From the NCBI RefSeq assembly GCF_019703835.1, contig NZ_AP023054.1:2851580-2915579 (forward strand): DNA of 64,000 nt, given 5' to 3'. How positions within the stretch are numbered: position 1 is the stretch's first letter; each line of letters opens with the position of its first letter. The notes under the pieces are model-generated. The model made no database searches. It was not told the origin of the DNA and saw only the letters and a list, made by a program, of their open reading frames with translations. The DNA comes from Thaumasiovibrio subtropicus (GTDB lineage: Bacteria > Pseudomonadota > Gammaproteobacteria > Enterobacterales > Vibrionaceae). Below, one piece after another: positions 39,722-50,714 of the stretch. The position numbers and the translations under genes were made by a program.

Positions 39722-41068
39722 CTATTTAGGCGCGCTCCACCGCAGCGTTAATGCCGTCCCTTCAAAGCCCTTACAGACAAATAACCCCGCAATCGCGGCC
39801 AGTTCTTCGCCATAAAAGACCATTGGCATCCGATCTCGCTGCCAACTCGGCACCGCATATTCTTGGAACAACTTCTTCATTTTGCGGCGACCACCCTGTC
39901 GCTCGACAGGCTGTACTTTCAACCCCTCAACCCCAAAGCGCACTTGCACCTTTTGCCCTGCCTCCGGTTGGCGTAACGGTAAAGCCAACGACTCACTTGC
40001 TCTATCATCGGGCGCGTCACTTTCTCTCGGCACTAAGAGCAACTCACCAAGACCATCAGGCAACACAGTGGCCTTACCCACCTCTAGCTTCACCTCACAC
40101 TCGACTAGCGACTGAGTTGGCCTAACCACCCACAGCGTGTTTTGAAAGCGACGCAATTGATATGACTGCCAGCATAATTGTGGATTGGCATCCTGTTTGG
40201 CTGCCACCACCTCACTCAACATGGCGGCAAGCTGTGCGGCTGACGGCATAGTACAATGCTGATTAGCAAGCCATTGGCGCAACAATTGGGGTTGCAGTAC
40301 CTTATCTTGAGCCAACAATGCGTCACATCGCAGTTGCCCTTGGGGTGTTGATATCGCCAAGAGCTTCTCGACTAGCAATAACGACAAAGCGGATTCTTGG
40401 TCAGCGCACAGTTGCGCACTGCGGGCGATGTTGCGACTCACCGCCGGCCAGCGGGCGGAGAGCATGGGCAGCACTTGGTTCCGTAGAAAGTTGCGATCAT
40501 AGCGATCATCGGCATTACTTTCGTCCTCAACCCAGCTCAGATTCGCCGCTTCGGCATACGTTTCCAGCGCCTGTCGCGACAACGACAAAAGTGGACGGAG
40601 ATGCAAGCCGCCAGCAAAGGCGCAAAGTGCTGGCATTGCAGCGAGTCCTCTCGGCCCAGAGCCACGCTTTAACGCTAACAACAGGGTTTCACACTGATCA
40701 TCTTGATGCTGAGCGGTGACTAATAAGCTATCCGAGGTCATGTGTTTACGCAGCGCTGCGTATCGCGCCCGCCGAGCACCTTGCTCGATACCGCCGTCAC
40801 TGGCGTCAACCACCACCTTTTCACACTGAAAGGGTAAACCAGCTTCTCTCGCCCACTGTTCGCACTGACTTTCCCAATCATCGGCATGTTGACTCAAGCC
40901 ATGATGAACATGAACAACGTGCACAGCGTACTGCGGATGGCGCTGATGAAACCTGGCTAATAACTCCAGGAGAACACGTGAATCTAAGCCGCCACTGAAA
41001 CCCAAAACAATGCGGCCAGAAGGGGAAAGCGTGTTGAGTAATTGCTGTTCAACAAGGGAATAGATCAT
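39722..41068 (-). CDS. tilS: tRNA(Ile)-lysidine synthase
   Basis: This PP-loop ATPase of 448 residues converts C34 of the CAU-anticodon isoleucine tRNA to lysidine, allowing AUA decoding. The SGGLDSRVLLELL P-loop motif is at residues 24-36, VVDASDGGIEQGARRARY is typical of TilS, and YDRNFLRNQVLP is the conserved region after it. Its C-terminal domain is present. In vibrios it normally follows accA directly; here a MITE-like element lies between them. Confidence 0.95.
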   Translation of the reverse strand: MIYSLVEQQLLNTLSPSGRIVLGFSGGLDSRVLLELLARFHQRHPQYAVHVVHVHHGLSQHADDWESQCEQWAREAGLPFQCEKVVVDASDGGIEQGARRARYAALRKHMTSDSLLVTAQHQDDQCETLLLALKRGSGPRGLAAMPALCAFAGGLHLRPLLSLSRQALETYAEAANLSWVEDESNADDRYDRNFLRNQVLPMLSARWPAVSRNIARSAQLCADQESALSLLLVEKLLAISTPQGQLRCDALLAQDKVLQPQLLRQWLANQHCTMPSAAQLAAMLSEVVAAKQDANPQLCWQSYQLRRFQNTLWVVRPTQSLVECEVKLEVGKATVLPDGLGELLLVPRESDAPDDRASESLALPLRQPEAGQKVQVRFGVEGLKVQPVERQGGRRKMKKLFQEYAVPSWQRDRMPMVFYGEELAAIAGLFVCKGFEGTALTLRWSAPK

Positions 41069-41093
41069 AGGTGCTCAAAAGGTCAGTCAATCT

Positions 41094-41358
41094 TATACTC
41101 AAGCCACCTCAAGATGCTTGTTCAGCGAGAATTTCTAGGTTTGCCATCGAGGCACTGCTTTGAAGGTCTAGTCAACTACATCAAAAAGCAGTAACAAAGG
41201 TGGCGAGCCTAGAAAACTCGCCCTTCGGGAAGCGACTAGCGCCCCGATTTCTGCGTTAAAGGTGTTAGAAAGGGGAAAGCCATTCCTTCGCACCTTTGCC
41301 TTGAACTCAACGCGCTAGTCTGCTTCTGAATCCTGCATCTTGAGGTGGCTTGAGTATA
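41094..41358 (+). repeat. MITE-like repeat element, full-length copy
   Basis: A 265-bp element with perfect 24-bp terminal inverted repeats (41094-41117 and 41335-41358; outermost bases TATACTCAAGCCACCTCAAG). Internally the arms at 41123-41146 and 41201-41222 (CTAGGTTTGCCA / TGGCGAGCCTAG) and GCACTGCTTTGAA / TCAAAAAGCAGT can pair into a long hairpin. The central part includes AAGGGGAAAGCCATTCC. It lies between tilS and accA and is inverted with respect to the copy at 30844-31107. No transposase is encoded. Confidence 0.88.
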
Positions 41359-41365
41359 GGCATTG

Positions 41366-41406
41366 TTAAAAACAAGGGCCGACAAGTCAAACTTGTCGGC
41401 CCTTGT
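41366..41406 (-). terminator. Terminator after accA
   Basis: On the minus strand ACAAGGGCCGACAAGT and ACTTGTCGGCCCTTGT form a perfect 16-bp stem with a three-base loop, followed by TTTTT. It closes the long rseP-to-accA cluster. Confidence 0.93.
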
Positions 41407-41433
41407 ATTCTCAATGACATTGAGAGGTGCGGC

Positions 41434-42393
41434 TTAACAGTAACCGTAGCTCATTAGACGTTGATAACGACGTGCCAAAAGGTTCTCAGTATCAAGACCT
41501 TCAAGATCCGCAAGATTCGCCAGCAACGTAGCTTTAACGTTCTCAGCCATCATACGCACATCACGGTGCGCGCCGCCCATTGGCTCTTGAATAATATTAT
41601 CAATCAGGCTTAACTCTTTAAGACGATCTGCGGTCATCCCCATCGCTTCAGCCGCTTGGTCAGCTTTGTTGGCATCACGCCACAAGATAGAGGCACACCC
41701 TTCTGGTGAAATCACCGAGTAAGTGGAATACTGCAACATGTTAACCACATCGCCCACACCAATAGCCAGTGCGCCACCAGAACCCCCTTCGCCAACAACG
41801 TTAACGATAACGGGAACTTTCAATCCTGACATCACTTTTAGGTTACGTGCGATGGCTTCAGACTGACCGCGCTCCTCTGCACCAACACCCGGGTAAGCAC
41901 CGGCCGTATCGATAAAAGTGATGATTGGCATGTTAAAACGCTCGGCGGTTTCCATTAGGCGCAGCGCTTTGCGGTAACCTTCAGGTTTTGGCATACCAAA
42001 GTTGCGAATCACTTTCTCTTTGGTTTCACGGCCTTTTTGGTGACCAATAATCATCACTGGTTTACCATCGAGGCGAGCAACACCACCAACAAGCGCTTTA
42101 TCATCTGCGTAGGCACGATCACCTGCGAGCTCATCAAACTCAGTGAAGATATGCTCGATATAATCCAGAGTGTAAGGACGCTGTGGATGACGCGCTAACT
42201 GAGCCACCTGCCATGCACCCAGATCAGAGAAAATTTTCTTCGTTAGCTCAAGACTCTTGTTCTCAAGCAGCTCAATCTCTTTACCTAAATCAACCGCGGC
42301 ATTCTCATCATGCTTAGATACGCCACGCAGGGCTTCGATCTTCGCTTCAAGTTCCGCGATTGGCTGTTCAAACTCTAGAAAATTAAGGCTCAT
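41434..42393 (-). CDS. accA: Acetyl-CoA carboxylase carboxyltransferase subunit alpha
   Basis: The 319-residue alpha subunit of the carboxyltransferase, identical in length to E. coli. It transfers CO2 from carboxybiotin to acetyl-CoA, the first committed step of fatty acid synthesis. The crotonase-fold core carries [31 protein letters not shown] and [15 protein letters not shown], whose glycines form the oxyanion hole. It follows dnaE with a 54-base gap and ends the gene cluster. Confidence 0.98.
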   Translation of the reverse strand: MSLNFLEFEQPIAELEAKIEALRGVSKHDENAAVDLGKEIELLENKSLELTKKIFSDLGAWQVAQLARHPQRPYTLDYIEHIFTEFDELAGDRAYADDKALVGGVARLDGKPVMIIGHQKGRETKEKVIRNFGMPKPEGYRKALRLMETAERFNMPIITFIDTAGAYPGVGAEERGQSEAIARNLKVMSGLKVPVIVNVVGEGGSGGALAIGVGDVVNMLQYSTYSVISPEGCASILWRDANKADQAAEAMGMTADRLKELSLIDNIIQEPMGGAHRDVRMMAENVKATLLANLADLEGLDTENLLARRYQRLMSYGYC

Positions 42394-42447
42394 ACCAATT
42401 CAAATCCTTTTTATGCACCTCACATGAAGTGAAACTGCATACGGGGT

Positions 42448-45400
42448 TTAGTTAAATTCAAGTTCTACCTGTTGCTCACCTAGTAGGAGCTTCAGTTGAT
42501 CAATTAGTTCATCTGTTGGCGTAACACGCCACTCTGTGCCCAACGTCAATTTGGCCCGAGCATCCTGACGCTGGTAGTAAATATTTATGGGGATCAATCC
42601 TGCTCGGTGCGGTTCGAGTATGTCGCTAAAATGCGCAAAAAATTGATCATCAATCTGCTTATCAGTTACCGAGATTGCCAAACCGCGCAGATGCTTCTCT
42701 CGTGCTAAAGAGAGATCCATGACTTCACGGCCTGTCATTTTAAGGCCACCGTTGAAGTCATCAAAGCTGACCTGTCCACTGACAACCACAATACGGTCTT
42801 TTTCTACCAGATCTAGGTACTTATCCAGTATGTCTGAAAATAACATGACCTCCATCCGGCCTGAACGATCATCTAACGTCATGAGACCGATTCGTGAGCC
42901 ACGTTTTGTTGTCATCACGCGTGCAGCAACAACGAGCCCCGCAACACTTACCACTTTATCGCGCCCGCTCGGCTGCGCATCTTTTAAGCGATACGTCGTA
43001 TAGTGCTTGAGCTCTTTAATGTAGCTGTTGACCGGATGCCCTGTGAGGTATAGCCCTAATGTCTCACGCTCGCCTTCTAACCAGACTTTATCGGGCCAAG
43101 CCGCCACTTGTGCATACTTGGTTTCAACTTCCTCCGGCGCCTCAGTGAGGACACCAAACATATCTCCCTGACCAAAAGCTTGTGCTTGATGGTGCTGGCT
43201 CGCTGCACGCACCGCATCATCCAGTGACGCCATCAGCGCGGCACGATGAGGGCCTAGTCTATCTAACGCTCCCGCCTTAATCAGTTTTTCAAGTACGCGT
43301 TTATTGACCTTTTTGGTATCAATACGGGCGCAAAAATCGAAGAGGTCTTTGAAATAGCCTCCCTTCTCACGCGCCTCAATGATGTTTTCAATGGGCGCTT
43401 CACCGACCCCCTTAATCGCACCAATACCGTATACAATTTCGCCTTTTTCATTAACGTTAAAGCGGTATAAACCACTGTTGACATCCGGCGGTAAGATGGT
43501 GAGCTTCATCCGCAAACACTCATCCACCAAGCCAACAATCTTATCGGTGTTATCCATATCCGCCGTCATGACCGCCGCCATAAACTCAGCCGGATAATGG
43601 GCCTTTAGCCACAAGGTTTGATAGGAGACCAGTGCATAGGCCGCAGAGTGAGATTTGTTGAAACCATAGCCGGCGAACTTCTCAACCAAGTCAAAGATCT
43701 TCATCGCCAACTCGCCATCGACACCGTTGGCTACTGCGCCTTCTTCGAATGTCGCGCGCTGTTTCGCCATTTCTTCGGGTTTTTTCTTACCCATCGCACG
43801 GCGAAGCATATCTGCGCCACCCAAGGTGTAGCCGGATAGCTCCTGAGCAATCTGCATCACCTGCTCTTGATAGAGAATGATGCCGTAAGTCGGCTCTAGG
43901 ATGGGTTTCAAACAGTCATGCTGCCAGGTTTCATCGGGATAAGAGATCGCTTCTCGACCATGCTTACGGTCGATAAAGTTATCTACCATGCCTGACTGCA
44001 ATGGTCCCGGTCGGAATAAGGCAACCAATGCGATCATATCTTCAAAGCAGTCCGGTTGAAGACGCTTGATAAGCTCTTTCATGCCACGGGATTCGAGCTG
44101 GAAGACGGCTGTCGTTTCAGCGTTTTGCAGCATGTCAAAGCTTCGACGGTCTGCCATCGGAATCGCCGCAATGTTGACTTCTTCTTTGCCTTCCCGCGCC
44201 AAACGCGGGTTAATCATCCCCAACGCCCAGTCAATAATGGTCAGCGTACGCAAGCCCAAGAAGTCAAACTTGACCAAGCCTGCTGTTTCGACGTCATTCT
44301 TGTCGAACTGGGTGACCGGGTTAAGGCCTTCTGCGTCACAATATAAAGGCGCAAAGTCAGTAATCGTGGTTGGCGAGATAACGACACCACCTGCGTGCTT
44401 ACCGGCATTTCGAATCACCCCTTCGAGCACGCGCGCCATATCAATGAGTGCTTTGACTTCTTCATCCGCGTTGTAGATCTCACCGAGCTGAGGCTCTGCT
44501 TCAAACGCTTTTTTCAACGTCATGCCCGGTTCGGCCGGTACGAGCTTCGAAATTCGATCGACGAAGCCATAACCATGGCCAAGCACACGCCCTACATCAC
44601 GAATTACCGCTTTCGCAGCCATTGTACCGTAGGTAATAATCTGCGATACCGCATCACGGCCGTACAACTCAGCAACGTGATCAATGACCAAGTCACGCTT
44701 GTCCATACAAAAATCGACATCAAAGTCGGGCATGGAGACACGTTCAGGGTTGAGGAAACGCTCAAATAGCAGGTCAAACTCGAGTGGGTCAAGATCAGTA
44801 ATGTCTAGCGCATAAGCAACTAATGAACCCGCACCCGAGCCCCGCCCAGGCCCTACGGGCACCCCGTTATCTTTAGACCATTGGATAAACTCCATGACGA
44901 TCAAGAAGTAACCCGGGAACCCCATGTCATTGATCACTTTTAACTCGATCTCTAAGCGTTCATCATACTCAGGGCGTTTTTCAGCGCGCTCTTTCTCGTC
45001 TGGGAACAAAAACTGCAAACGGCGTTCAAGCCCCTCTTCAGAGACTTTTACTAAGTAATCTTCAACACTCAGGTCGCCAGTAGGAAAGTTAGGTAGGAAA
45101 TATTCCCCCAGCCGCACGGTGACATTACAACGCTTGGCAATTTCAACACTGTTCTCTATCGCTTCAGGGATATCATTGAACAGCTCGCACATCTCTTCTT
45201 CACTACGAAGGTACTGCTGCTCACTGTAGTTTTGAGGGCGTCGCGGATCTTCAAGGGTGTAACCACCGTGAATACAGACACGAATATCGTGAGCATCAAA
45301 CTGATCTTGGGAGATAAAACGTACATCATTGGTGGCCACTACAGGTAGCTCTCGCGCTTGCGCAAACTCGACAGCAAAACCTATGTATGCGTCCTCATCT

Positions 45401-45927
45401 GGTCGACCTGTGCGCACCAGCTCTAAGTAGTAACGGTCAGCGAAATGCGTCTGGTAAAAATCGGCAAACTCGTTCGCCAAAGCCATATTACCTTTCAGTA
45501 GTGCCTTGCCTAGATCGCCGTTTTTACCGCCCGAGAGTAAGATCAACCCTTCACTGAGCTCTATTAACCACTCTTGGTCGATGACTGGCATATGCTGCAC
45601 ATGACCGCGCAAGTAGGCCTTCGAGATCAGCAACGTCAGGTTTTTATACCCGGTATTATTCATTGCTAATACAGTTAAGTCAGTGAGCTCATCACCAAGC
45701 TGCTCGCACTGCACTTTAAAATCAGCGCCAATAATCGGCTTGATGCCTGCACCATGAGTACCAAAATAGAATTTCACCAAGCCACAAAGGTTAGTGAAAT
45801 CTGTCATCGCCATGGCAGGCATGCCTAACTCAGCAACCTTGTTCACCAGCGGGCCGACTTTTGACAAACCATCGACCATAGAGAAATCACTATGAACTCG
45901 AAGATGAATAAAACGCGGTTCAGCCAT
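42448..45927 (-). CDS. dnaE: DNA polymerase III subunit alpha
   Basis: The 1,159-residue replicative polymerase (E. coli 1,160). It begins with a PHP domain ([14 protein letters not shown]), then the catalytic palm with PDFDVDFC (Asp-x-Asp near residue 402), fingers, the helix-hairpin-helix region and a C-terminal OB fold. [17 protein letters not shown] is the conserved palm motif. A beta-clamp-binding motif would lie near the C-terminus. Its neighbours rnhB and accA are as in E. coli. Confidence 0.98.
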   Translation of the reverse strand: MAEPRFIHLRVHSDFSMVDGLSKVGPLVNKVAELGMPAMAMTDFTNLCGLVKFYFGTHGAGIKPIIGADFKVQCEQLGDELTDLTVLAMNNTGYKNLTLLISKAYLRGHVQHMPVIDQEWLIELSEGLILLSGGKNGDLGKALLKGNMALANEFADFYQTHFADRYYLELVRTGRPDEDAYIGFAVEFAQARELPVVATNDVRFISQDQFDAHDIRVCIHGGYTLEDPRRPQNYSEQQYLRSEEEMCELFNDIPEAIENSVEIAKRCNVTVRLGEYFLPNFPTGDLSVEDYLVKVSEEGLERRLQFLFPDEKERAEKRPEYDERLEIELKVINDMGFPGYFLIVMEFIQWSKDNGVPVGPGRGSGAGSLVAYALDITDLDPLEFDLLFERFLNPERVSMPDFDVDFCMDKRDLVIDHVAELYGRDAVSQIITYGTMAAKAVIRDVGRVLGHGYGFVDRISKLVPAEPGMTLKKAFEAEPQLGEIYNADEEVKALIDMARVLEGVIRNAGKHAGGVVISPTTITDFAPLYCDAEGLNPVTQFDKNDVETAGLVKFDFLGLRTLTIIDWALGMINPRLAREGKEEVNIAAIPMADRRSFDMLQNAETTAVFQLESRGMKELIKRLQPDCFEDMIALVALFRPGPLQSGMVDNFIDRKHGREAISYPDETWQHDCLKPILEPTYGIILYQEQVMQIAQELSGYTLGGADMLRRAMGKKKPEEMAKQRATFEEGAVANGVDGELAMKIFDLVEKFAGYGFNKSHSAAYALVSYQTLWLKAHYPAEFMAAVMTADMDNTDKIVGLVDECLRMKLTILPPDVNSGLYRFNVNEKGEIVYGIGAIKGVGEAPIENIIEAREKGGYFKDLFDFCARIDTKKVNKRVLEKLIKAGALDRLGPHRAALMASLDDAVRAASQHHQAQAFGQGDMFGVLTEAPEEVETKYAQVAAWPDKVWLEGERETLGLYLTGHPVNSYIKELKHYTTYRLKDAQPSGRDKVVSVAGLVVAARVMTTKRGSRIGLMTLDDRSGRMEVMLFSDILDKYLDLVEKDRIVVVSGQVSFDDFNGGLKMTGREVMDLSLAREKHLRGLAISVTDKQIDDQFFAHFSDILEPHRAGLIPINIYYQRQDARAKLTLGTEWRVTPTDELIDQLKLLLGEQQVELEFN

Positions 45928-46084
45928 ACGGGGTAATACTTCCGAGAGAATAGATTATCTGTTCCTGCCCAGTCTGGCGGATAGATATTGGGATTACAAC
46001 TCGTTCAGCCCTTGAGAGTGCTGAACTTAAATCAGTATACGCAAACCAACGAGTGAGTTTGCAATTTATTGCTCGTGCTAAGGC

Positions 46085-46687
46085 TTACTCGATACCGAGC
46101 GCACGCTTCACTGGCTTAAAGCTACGACGATGTTCGCTGATTGGGCCATGCTCGGCTAATGCTTCAAAGTGTGCTTTGGTTGGATAACCTTTGTGCTTTG
46201 CAAAGCCGTAGGCGGGAAACTGGACATCCAATTCAGCCATTTCGCGATCACGGGTCACTTTAGCAAGAATAGACGCAGCAGAAATCTCAGCGACGCGCAG
46301 ATCGCCTTTTACGACGGCTTGAGCCGTCACCCCAAACTCGGGGGTTCGGTTTCCATCCACCAAGACATAGTCCGGCTTAACATCGAGTCCGGCTACCGCC
46401 CGCTGCATGGCGACCATTGTTGCTTGCAAGATGTTAAGTTGATCGATTTCACTGGCTTCACATCGGCCTAGAGACCAACTCAGTGCTTTCGCTTTGATTT
46501 CATCAAACAGCGCTTCTCGCTTTTTATCCGTCAGTTTCTTTGAATCCGTTAACCCCTCGATCGGGTTATCAGGATCCAAAATCACGGCTGCAGTCACAAC
46601 AGCGCCAACGAGAGGACCACGACCGACTTCATCAACTCCCGCAATATAGTTTGCTTGCGGGTATTCAAAAGGTTCAAACTCTTTCAT
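46085..46687 (-). CDS. rnhB: Ribonuclease HII
   Basis: A 200-residue RNase HII that cuts at ribonucleotides embedded in DNA and RNA in hybrids. Catalytic acidic residues are in [15 protein letters not shown] (Asp-Glu), LVDGN (Asp) and [11 protein letters not shown] (Asp), which fit the DEDD core. Its start overlaps the lpxB end by 14 bases, implying coupled translation. Confidence 0.97.
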   Translation of the reverse strand: MKEFEPFEYPQANYIAGVDEVGRGPLVGAVVTAAVILDPDNPIEGLTDSKKLTDKKREALFDEIKAKALSWSLGRCEASEIDQLNILQATMVAMQRAVAGLDVKPDYVLVDGNRTPEFGVTAQAVVKGDLRVAEISAASILAKVTRDREMAELDVQFPAYGFAKHKGYPTKAHFEALAEHGPISEHRRSFKPVKRALGIE

Positions 46688-47825
46688 GTAGTGCTATCTC
46701 TTCTAACACAGCTTTCGCGGCCGTGCGGTCTGCGTCACATCGTATCGAGTGATGCAACTCAGTAAATATGTCAATTAATGCGCGGTTATCACTCGATAAG
46801 TAGTGATTTAATTTTTCTACCAATAACTTAGGGTCGCATTCCTCTTGCAGCAATTCAGGCACCAACTCTCGGTCGGCGAGAATGTTGGGCAAGGAGACAT
46901 AAGGTGTTTTAAGTAAACGGCGCATCAGCCAGGCAGTAAAGCTGTTAACTTTATAACTCACGACCATAGGGCGCTTCACTAGCATACATTCCAACGCCGC
47001 AGTCCCCGAAGCGAGTAGCACGACATCCGCTGCCGCCATGGCATTTCTTGCCTCAGCGCCGACAACGGTAACTGGCAAATCTGGGGCGACGGCGGCTTTA
47101 ATCGCCTCGAACTGCTGACGACGTTTTTCATTTACCATCGGAACAACAAACGCGAGATCAGGGTGTTGTGCTTTGAGTTGAACACAGGTTTGCAAGAAAG
47201 GCTCACTCAACCTGCTGACTTCACCCCCTCTACTCCCTGGTAAAACAGCTAACCAACGTTTATTACTGTCCAACCCTAACGCGGCTTGCGCTGCCGATTT
47301 GTCCATCTCAAGGGGGATATCATCAGCCATGGTGTGGCCAACGAAGGTACAAGGCACATTGAACTTATCGTAAAAGGCTTTTTCGAAAGGCAAGAAGGCC
47401 AGTACTCGATGCGTCGCTTTTTCTATCCAAAAAATACGTTTCTGACGCCATGCCCAAACGGAGGGGCTGACATAGTGCACAGTGCGCATCCCCTGCTCTT
47501 TTAGCGTTTGCTCGAGCCGTAAGTTGAAATCAGGCGCATCAATGCCAACAAACACATCCGGCGGATTCGCTTTGTAAGCGTTGACCAACTCAGCCTTCAC
47601 CTTTAACAAGCGTGGTAATCGGCCGAGCACTTCCACGAGCCCCATAACAGCCAACTCTTCCATCTCGAACAGTGACTGACAACCGAGGGCATTCATGCGA
47701 GGGCCTCCGATACCAACAAACTCGGCATCAGGGTGCTGCTCTCGAATAGCACGGATTAACCCCGCACCTAAAATATCGCCGGAGATTTCTCCGGCGACGA
47801 TACCAATACGAAGAGGTCGGGTCAT
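46674..47825 (-). CDS. lpxB: Lipid-A-disaccharide synthase
   Basis: A 383-residue GT19 glycosyltransferase joining UDP-2,3-diacylglucosamine and lipid X to the lipid A disaccharide. [11 protein letters not shown] (residues 6-16) is the N-terminal signature. [20 protein letters not shown] and [12 protein letters not shown] are further family motifs, the last near the UDP-binding site, and GTAALE follows. It is separated from lpxA by one base. Confidence 0.98.
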   Translation of the reverse strand: MTRPLRIGIVAGEISGDILGAGLIRAIREQHPDAEFVGIGGPRMNALGCQSLFEMEELAVMGLVEVLGRLPRLLKVKAELVNAYKANPPDVFVGIDAPDFNLRLEQTLKEQGMRTVHYVSPSVWAWRQKRIFWIEKATHRVLAFLPFEKAFYDKFNVPCTFVGHTMADDIPLEMDKSAAQAALGLDSNKRWLAVLPGSRGGEVSRLSEPFLQTCVQLKAQHPDLAFVVPMVNEKRRQQFEAIKAAVAPDLPVTVVGAEARNAMAAADVVLLASGTAALECMLVKRPMVVSYKVNSFTAWLMRRLLKTPYVSLPNILADRELVPELLQEECDPKLLVEKLNHYLSSDNRALIDIFTELHHSIRCDADRTAAKAVLEEIALHERV

Positions 47826-47826
47826 C

Positions 47827-48615
47827 TTATCGAATAATTCCGCGCGTGGATTTATCTAGAAACTCAATAAACGTGTTTACTTCTTCATGCTCTTGCGCAA
47901 GCGCCTCTATCTCTGGACGTGCTTCAGCCAGCGTTTTACCACTGCGATAAATCAGCTTATACGCTTTACGAATCGCCATAATAGCTGGCTTACTATAACC
48001 ACGACGTTTCAGTCCTTCGACATTGATACCGAAAGGTGCACAATGGTTGCCTTGCGCCATTACAAATGGAGGGACATCTTTAACGACAATCGAACCGCCG
48101 CCTAGCATGCAATGTGCACCAATATGACAGAATTGGTGAATTGCCGACATGCCACCAATAATGGCATGATCTGCCACTTTAACGTGGCCCGCAAGCGTGG
48201 CATTATTCGCAAAGATGCATCGGTCGCCAATCACACAATCATGGGCAACGTGAGCGTTAATCATGAAGAGGTTGTCATTACCAACAATCGTAATGCCTTC
48301 ATCCTGCACCGTACCACGATGCATGGTGACACTCTCTCGAATCGTATTGCGGTCACCAATAACGAGCTTGGTAGGTTCACCAGCATACTTGAGATCCTGA
48401 CATGCTTCACCAATAGAGGCGAACTGGAAAATACGATTCTGTTTACCGATGGTCGTTGGGCCTTTAATCACGACATGGCTCATGATCTCGGTTTCCGCAC
48501 CAATCTCAACATCAGATCCGATGTAAGTAAATGCACCAACCTTTACGCCAGGACCGATAACTGCGCCAGCTTCAACAACGGCTGAGGGATGAATTTGAGC
48601 GGTTGAATCAATCAT
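47827..48615 (-). CDS. lpxA: UDP-N-acetylglucosamine O-acyltransferase
   Basis: A 262-residue hexapeptide-repeat left-handed beta-helix trimer, equal to E. coli LpxA. It transfers a 3-hydroxyacyl chain from ACP to UDP-GlcNAc, the first step of lipid A synthesis. The catalytic His is in [12 protein letters not shown] (AHVAHDC). Start at 48615 ([15 protein letters not shown]) matches family length; its ATG shares one base with the fabZ stop (TAATG). Confidence 0.98.
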   Translation of the reverse strand: MIDSTAQIHPSAVVEAGAVIGPGVKVGAFTYIGSDVEIGAETEIMSHVVIKGPTTIGKQNRIFQFASIGEACQDLKYAGEPTKLVIGDRNTIRESVTMHRGTVQDEGITIVGNDNLFMINAHVAHDCVIGDRCIFANNATLAGHVKVADHAIIGGMSAIHQFCHIGAHCMLGGGSIVVKDVPPFVMAQGNHCAPFGINVEGLKRRGYSKPAIMAIRKAYKLIYRSGKTLAEARPEIEALAQEHEEVNTFIEFLDKSTRGIIR

Positions 48616-49067
48616 TAGAATTCTCGTCTTGCACACTTCAGTTCAGCAGAACATACGACTGCACCATCGACTTTGGCGATACCATTAAATAGCGCAATAC
48701 CGCGGCGTTCTTTAACAAACTCAACTTCCAGCATGAGTTGATCGCCCGGCTCCACAGGTTTACGGAACTTTGCATTATCAATTGCAGCGAAATAGTACAG
48801 CTCATTTTCTGCTGGCGCACCGAAAGTTTTAAACGCCAGCAAGCCTGTCGCTTGGGCCATCGCTTCGAGGATCAATACACCCGGGAAAACCGGTAACGCA
48901 GGGAAATGTCCGGTAAACTGAGGCTCATTCACAGAGACATTTTTCAGCGCGTGTAGATATTCACCTTCTTGGTAATCTGTCACGCGGTCAATCAAAAGAA
49001 ACGGATAACGATGTGGAAGCAATTCTTTGATTTCGTTAACGTTTAGCGTTTTTTTCTCGCTAGTCAA
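48615..49067 (-). CDS. fabZ: 3-hydroxyacyl-ACP dehydratase FabZ
   Basis: A 150-residue hotdog-fold dehydratase for fatty acid elongation. The catalytic His lies in [13 protein letters not shown] and the Glu in [16 protein letters not shown]. It is encoded between lpxD and lpxA as in most gammaproteobacteria, allowing balance between fatty acid and lipid A synthesis. Its stop overlaps the lpxA start by one base. Confidence 0.98.
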   Translation of the reverse strand: MTSEKKTLNVNEIKELLPHRYPFLLIDRVTDYQEGEYLHALKNVSVNEPQFTGHFPALPVFPGVLILEAMAQATGLLAFKTFGAPAENELYYFAAIDNAKFRKPVEPGDQLMLEVEFVKERRGIALFNGIAKVDGAVVCSAELKCARREF

Positions 49068-49151
49068 AACGGTATTCCTGTGTCATTAGTTCGAAAAACA
49101 AAAATGGCCCACAGGTCGCGGGCCAATAATAGCTCATGTGATCAAGGCTGC

Positions 49152-50183
49152 TCAGCTATCGCTGTCATTTAGCTGATTTTCAACAGCTTTTAGGCGCTTT
49201 TGCATCTCGTCGATCTTAAGAACGCGAGCTGCCGTTTTACGCCATTCGCGGTTAGTTTGCAGCGGGATACCTGAGGAGTATACACCGGGTTCAGTGATTG
49301 GTCTCATCACCATCCCCATCCCCGTGATAATCACCCCATCAGCTATTTCTATGTGACCGTTAATCACACATGCACCACCTATCTGGCAATGCTTACCGAT
49401 CTTCAAGCTACCCGCCATCACAGTCGCACCTGCAATCGCAGTATTTTCGCCGATTGAAACGTTGTGCGCAATCTGACATTGGTTATCGATGATAACGCCA
49501 TCTGCAATGGTGGTATCTTCAATCGCGCCACGATCAATCGTCGTACACGCACCAATCTCAACACGATCACCAATCACCACCGTGCCCGTTTGTGGGATCT
49601 TAATCCACTGGCCAGCTTTATTCGCGTAACCAAAGCCATCGGAACCAATGACGGAGTTTGATTGCACTAAACACTTCTCACCCATTTTTACACGGTGATA
49701 AATGGTGACATTAGCCCAAAGCTTGGTTTCTGCACCAAGCTCGGCTTCTTTACCCACGAAACAACCCGCGCCAATCTGGACGCGATCACCCAAAACGACA
49801 CCTGACTCAATCACTGCATTGGCACCGATGCTCACCCCTTCGCCAAGCTTCACATCATCTGCAACAACGGCAGAGGGTGCAATATCGACAGCACAAGGTG
49901 GCGTGGTATCAAACAGTTGCGCACACCATGCATACGCGAGATAAGGGTCTTTGACCACAAGTGCGTTCGTTTGACAAAACTCGCGATCACCCTCTTTGAC
50001 CAAAACAGCGGAAGCTTGTGAGTTTGCCAAAGCTTTGCGGTACTTACTGCTGGTCAAAAAGGTAATTTGTCCCTCTTTAGCCGTGTCAGTACTGCCCACA
50101 GAGCTCACCACGACGTCTCCGTCGCCATGTAGCTCTGCCTCTAAAAACGACGCTAGTTCAGCAAGTGTCATCTGGGTTGCCAT
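49152..50183 (-). CDS. lpxD: UDP-3-O-(3-hydroxyacyl)glucosamine N-acyltransferase
   Basis: This 343-residue enzyme (E. coli 341) N-acylates the lipid A precursor. It has an N-terminal uridine-binding domain (about 1-100), then hexapeptide repeats (about 100-310), then a C-terminal helix. The catalytic His is in the repeat [14 protein letters not shown]. The C-terminal [16 protein letters not shown] forms a helical extension as in E. coli. Confidence 0.97.
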   Translation of the reverse strand: MATQMTLAELASFLEAELHGDGDVVVSSVGSTDTAKEGQITFLTSSKYRKALANSQASAVLVKEGDREFCQTNALVVKDPYLAYAWCAQLFDTTPPCAVDIAPSAVVADDVKLGEGVSIGANAVIESGVVLGDRVQIGAGCFVGKEAELGAETKLWANVTIYHRVKMGEKCLVQSNSVIGSDGFGYANKAGQWIKIPQTGTVVIGDRVEIGACTTIDRGAIEDTTIADGVIIDNQCQIAHNVSIGENTAIAGATVMAGSLKIGKHCQIGGACVINGHIEIADGVIITGMGMVMRPITEPGVYSSGIPLQTNREWRKTAARVLKIDEMQKRLKAVENQLNDSDS

Positions 50184-50192
50184 AAAAATTCC

Positions 50193-50705
50193 TTACAGCG
50201 CTTTAATTACTTTCTCAGTTAGGTTGTGTGAAGGGTCGCCGAATGCAACAACGTTACGATCGATAACCATGTCGTAACCATTGGCTTCTGCCACTTCCTG
50301 CACAACGTCTTGTAGACGCTGAACCATTTTTTGCTCTTCCTCAGCACCACGACGACGCTGATCTTCTTGTAGTGCTTGCGCTTTTAGTTTGTAATCAGAC
50401 TCAATCGCTTGAATCTCGCGCTCAAGCTTGCGACGCTCGTCTTGAGTCATCAACTCACCGTCACGCTGCAGCTTTTCTAGTTTTGGTTGTACTTTTTTCT
50501 CTAATGCCTGTAGTTCAGCAATGCGGTCTTTAAACTCACGCTGAAGCTTGCCATTCACATCAGAAGACACTGCAATCTCTTGCATGATTTGAGAGCTAAC
50601 GACAAAACCTACTTTTTGTGCTGCTTGTGCCGCAACTGTCGCAGTGCTCAGAATCAGACCTAGTGATGCAGCTTTAATCCATTTATTCAAAACAGTTTTC
50701 CTCAA
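50193..50705 (-). CDS. skp: Periplasmic chaperone Skp (OmpH)
   Basis: A 170-residue chaperone that holds unfolded outer-membrane proteins on their way to BamA. It has an N-terminal signal peptide (cleaved near AAQA, about residue 27-30). The long charged coiled-coil region (LQALEKKVQPKLEKLQ and ERRKLEREIQAIESD) forms the tentacle helices. It is nine bases downstream of bamA. Confidence 0.95.
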   Translation of the reverse strand: MRKTVLNKWIKAASLGLILSTATVAAQAAQKVGFVVSSQIMQEIAVSSDVNGKLQREFKDRIAELQALEKKVQPKLEKLQRDGELMTQDERRKLEREIQAIESDYKLKAQALQEDQRRRGAEEEQKMVQRLQDVVQEVAEANGYDMVIDRNVVAFGDPSHNLTEKVIKAL

Positions 50706-50714
50706 GAATCGTAA

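Noticed and set aside
39702..39733. GCGCCTA / TAGGCGC hairpin between the PsiE-like gene and tilS
   Set aside because: It has a short stem with a long loop and no T-run on either strand, and part lies within tilS, so I do not call it a terminator.
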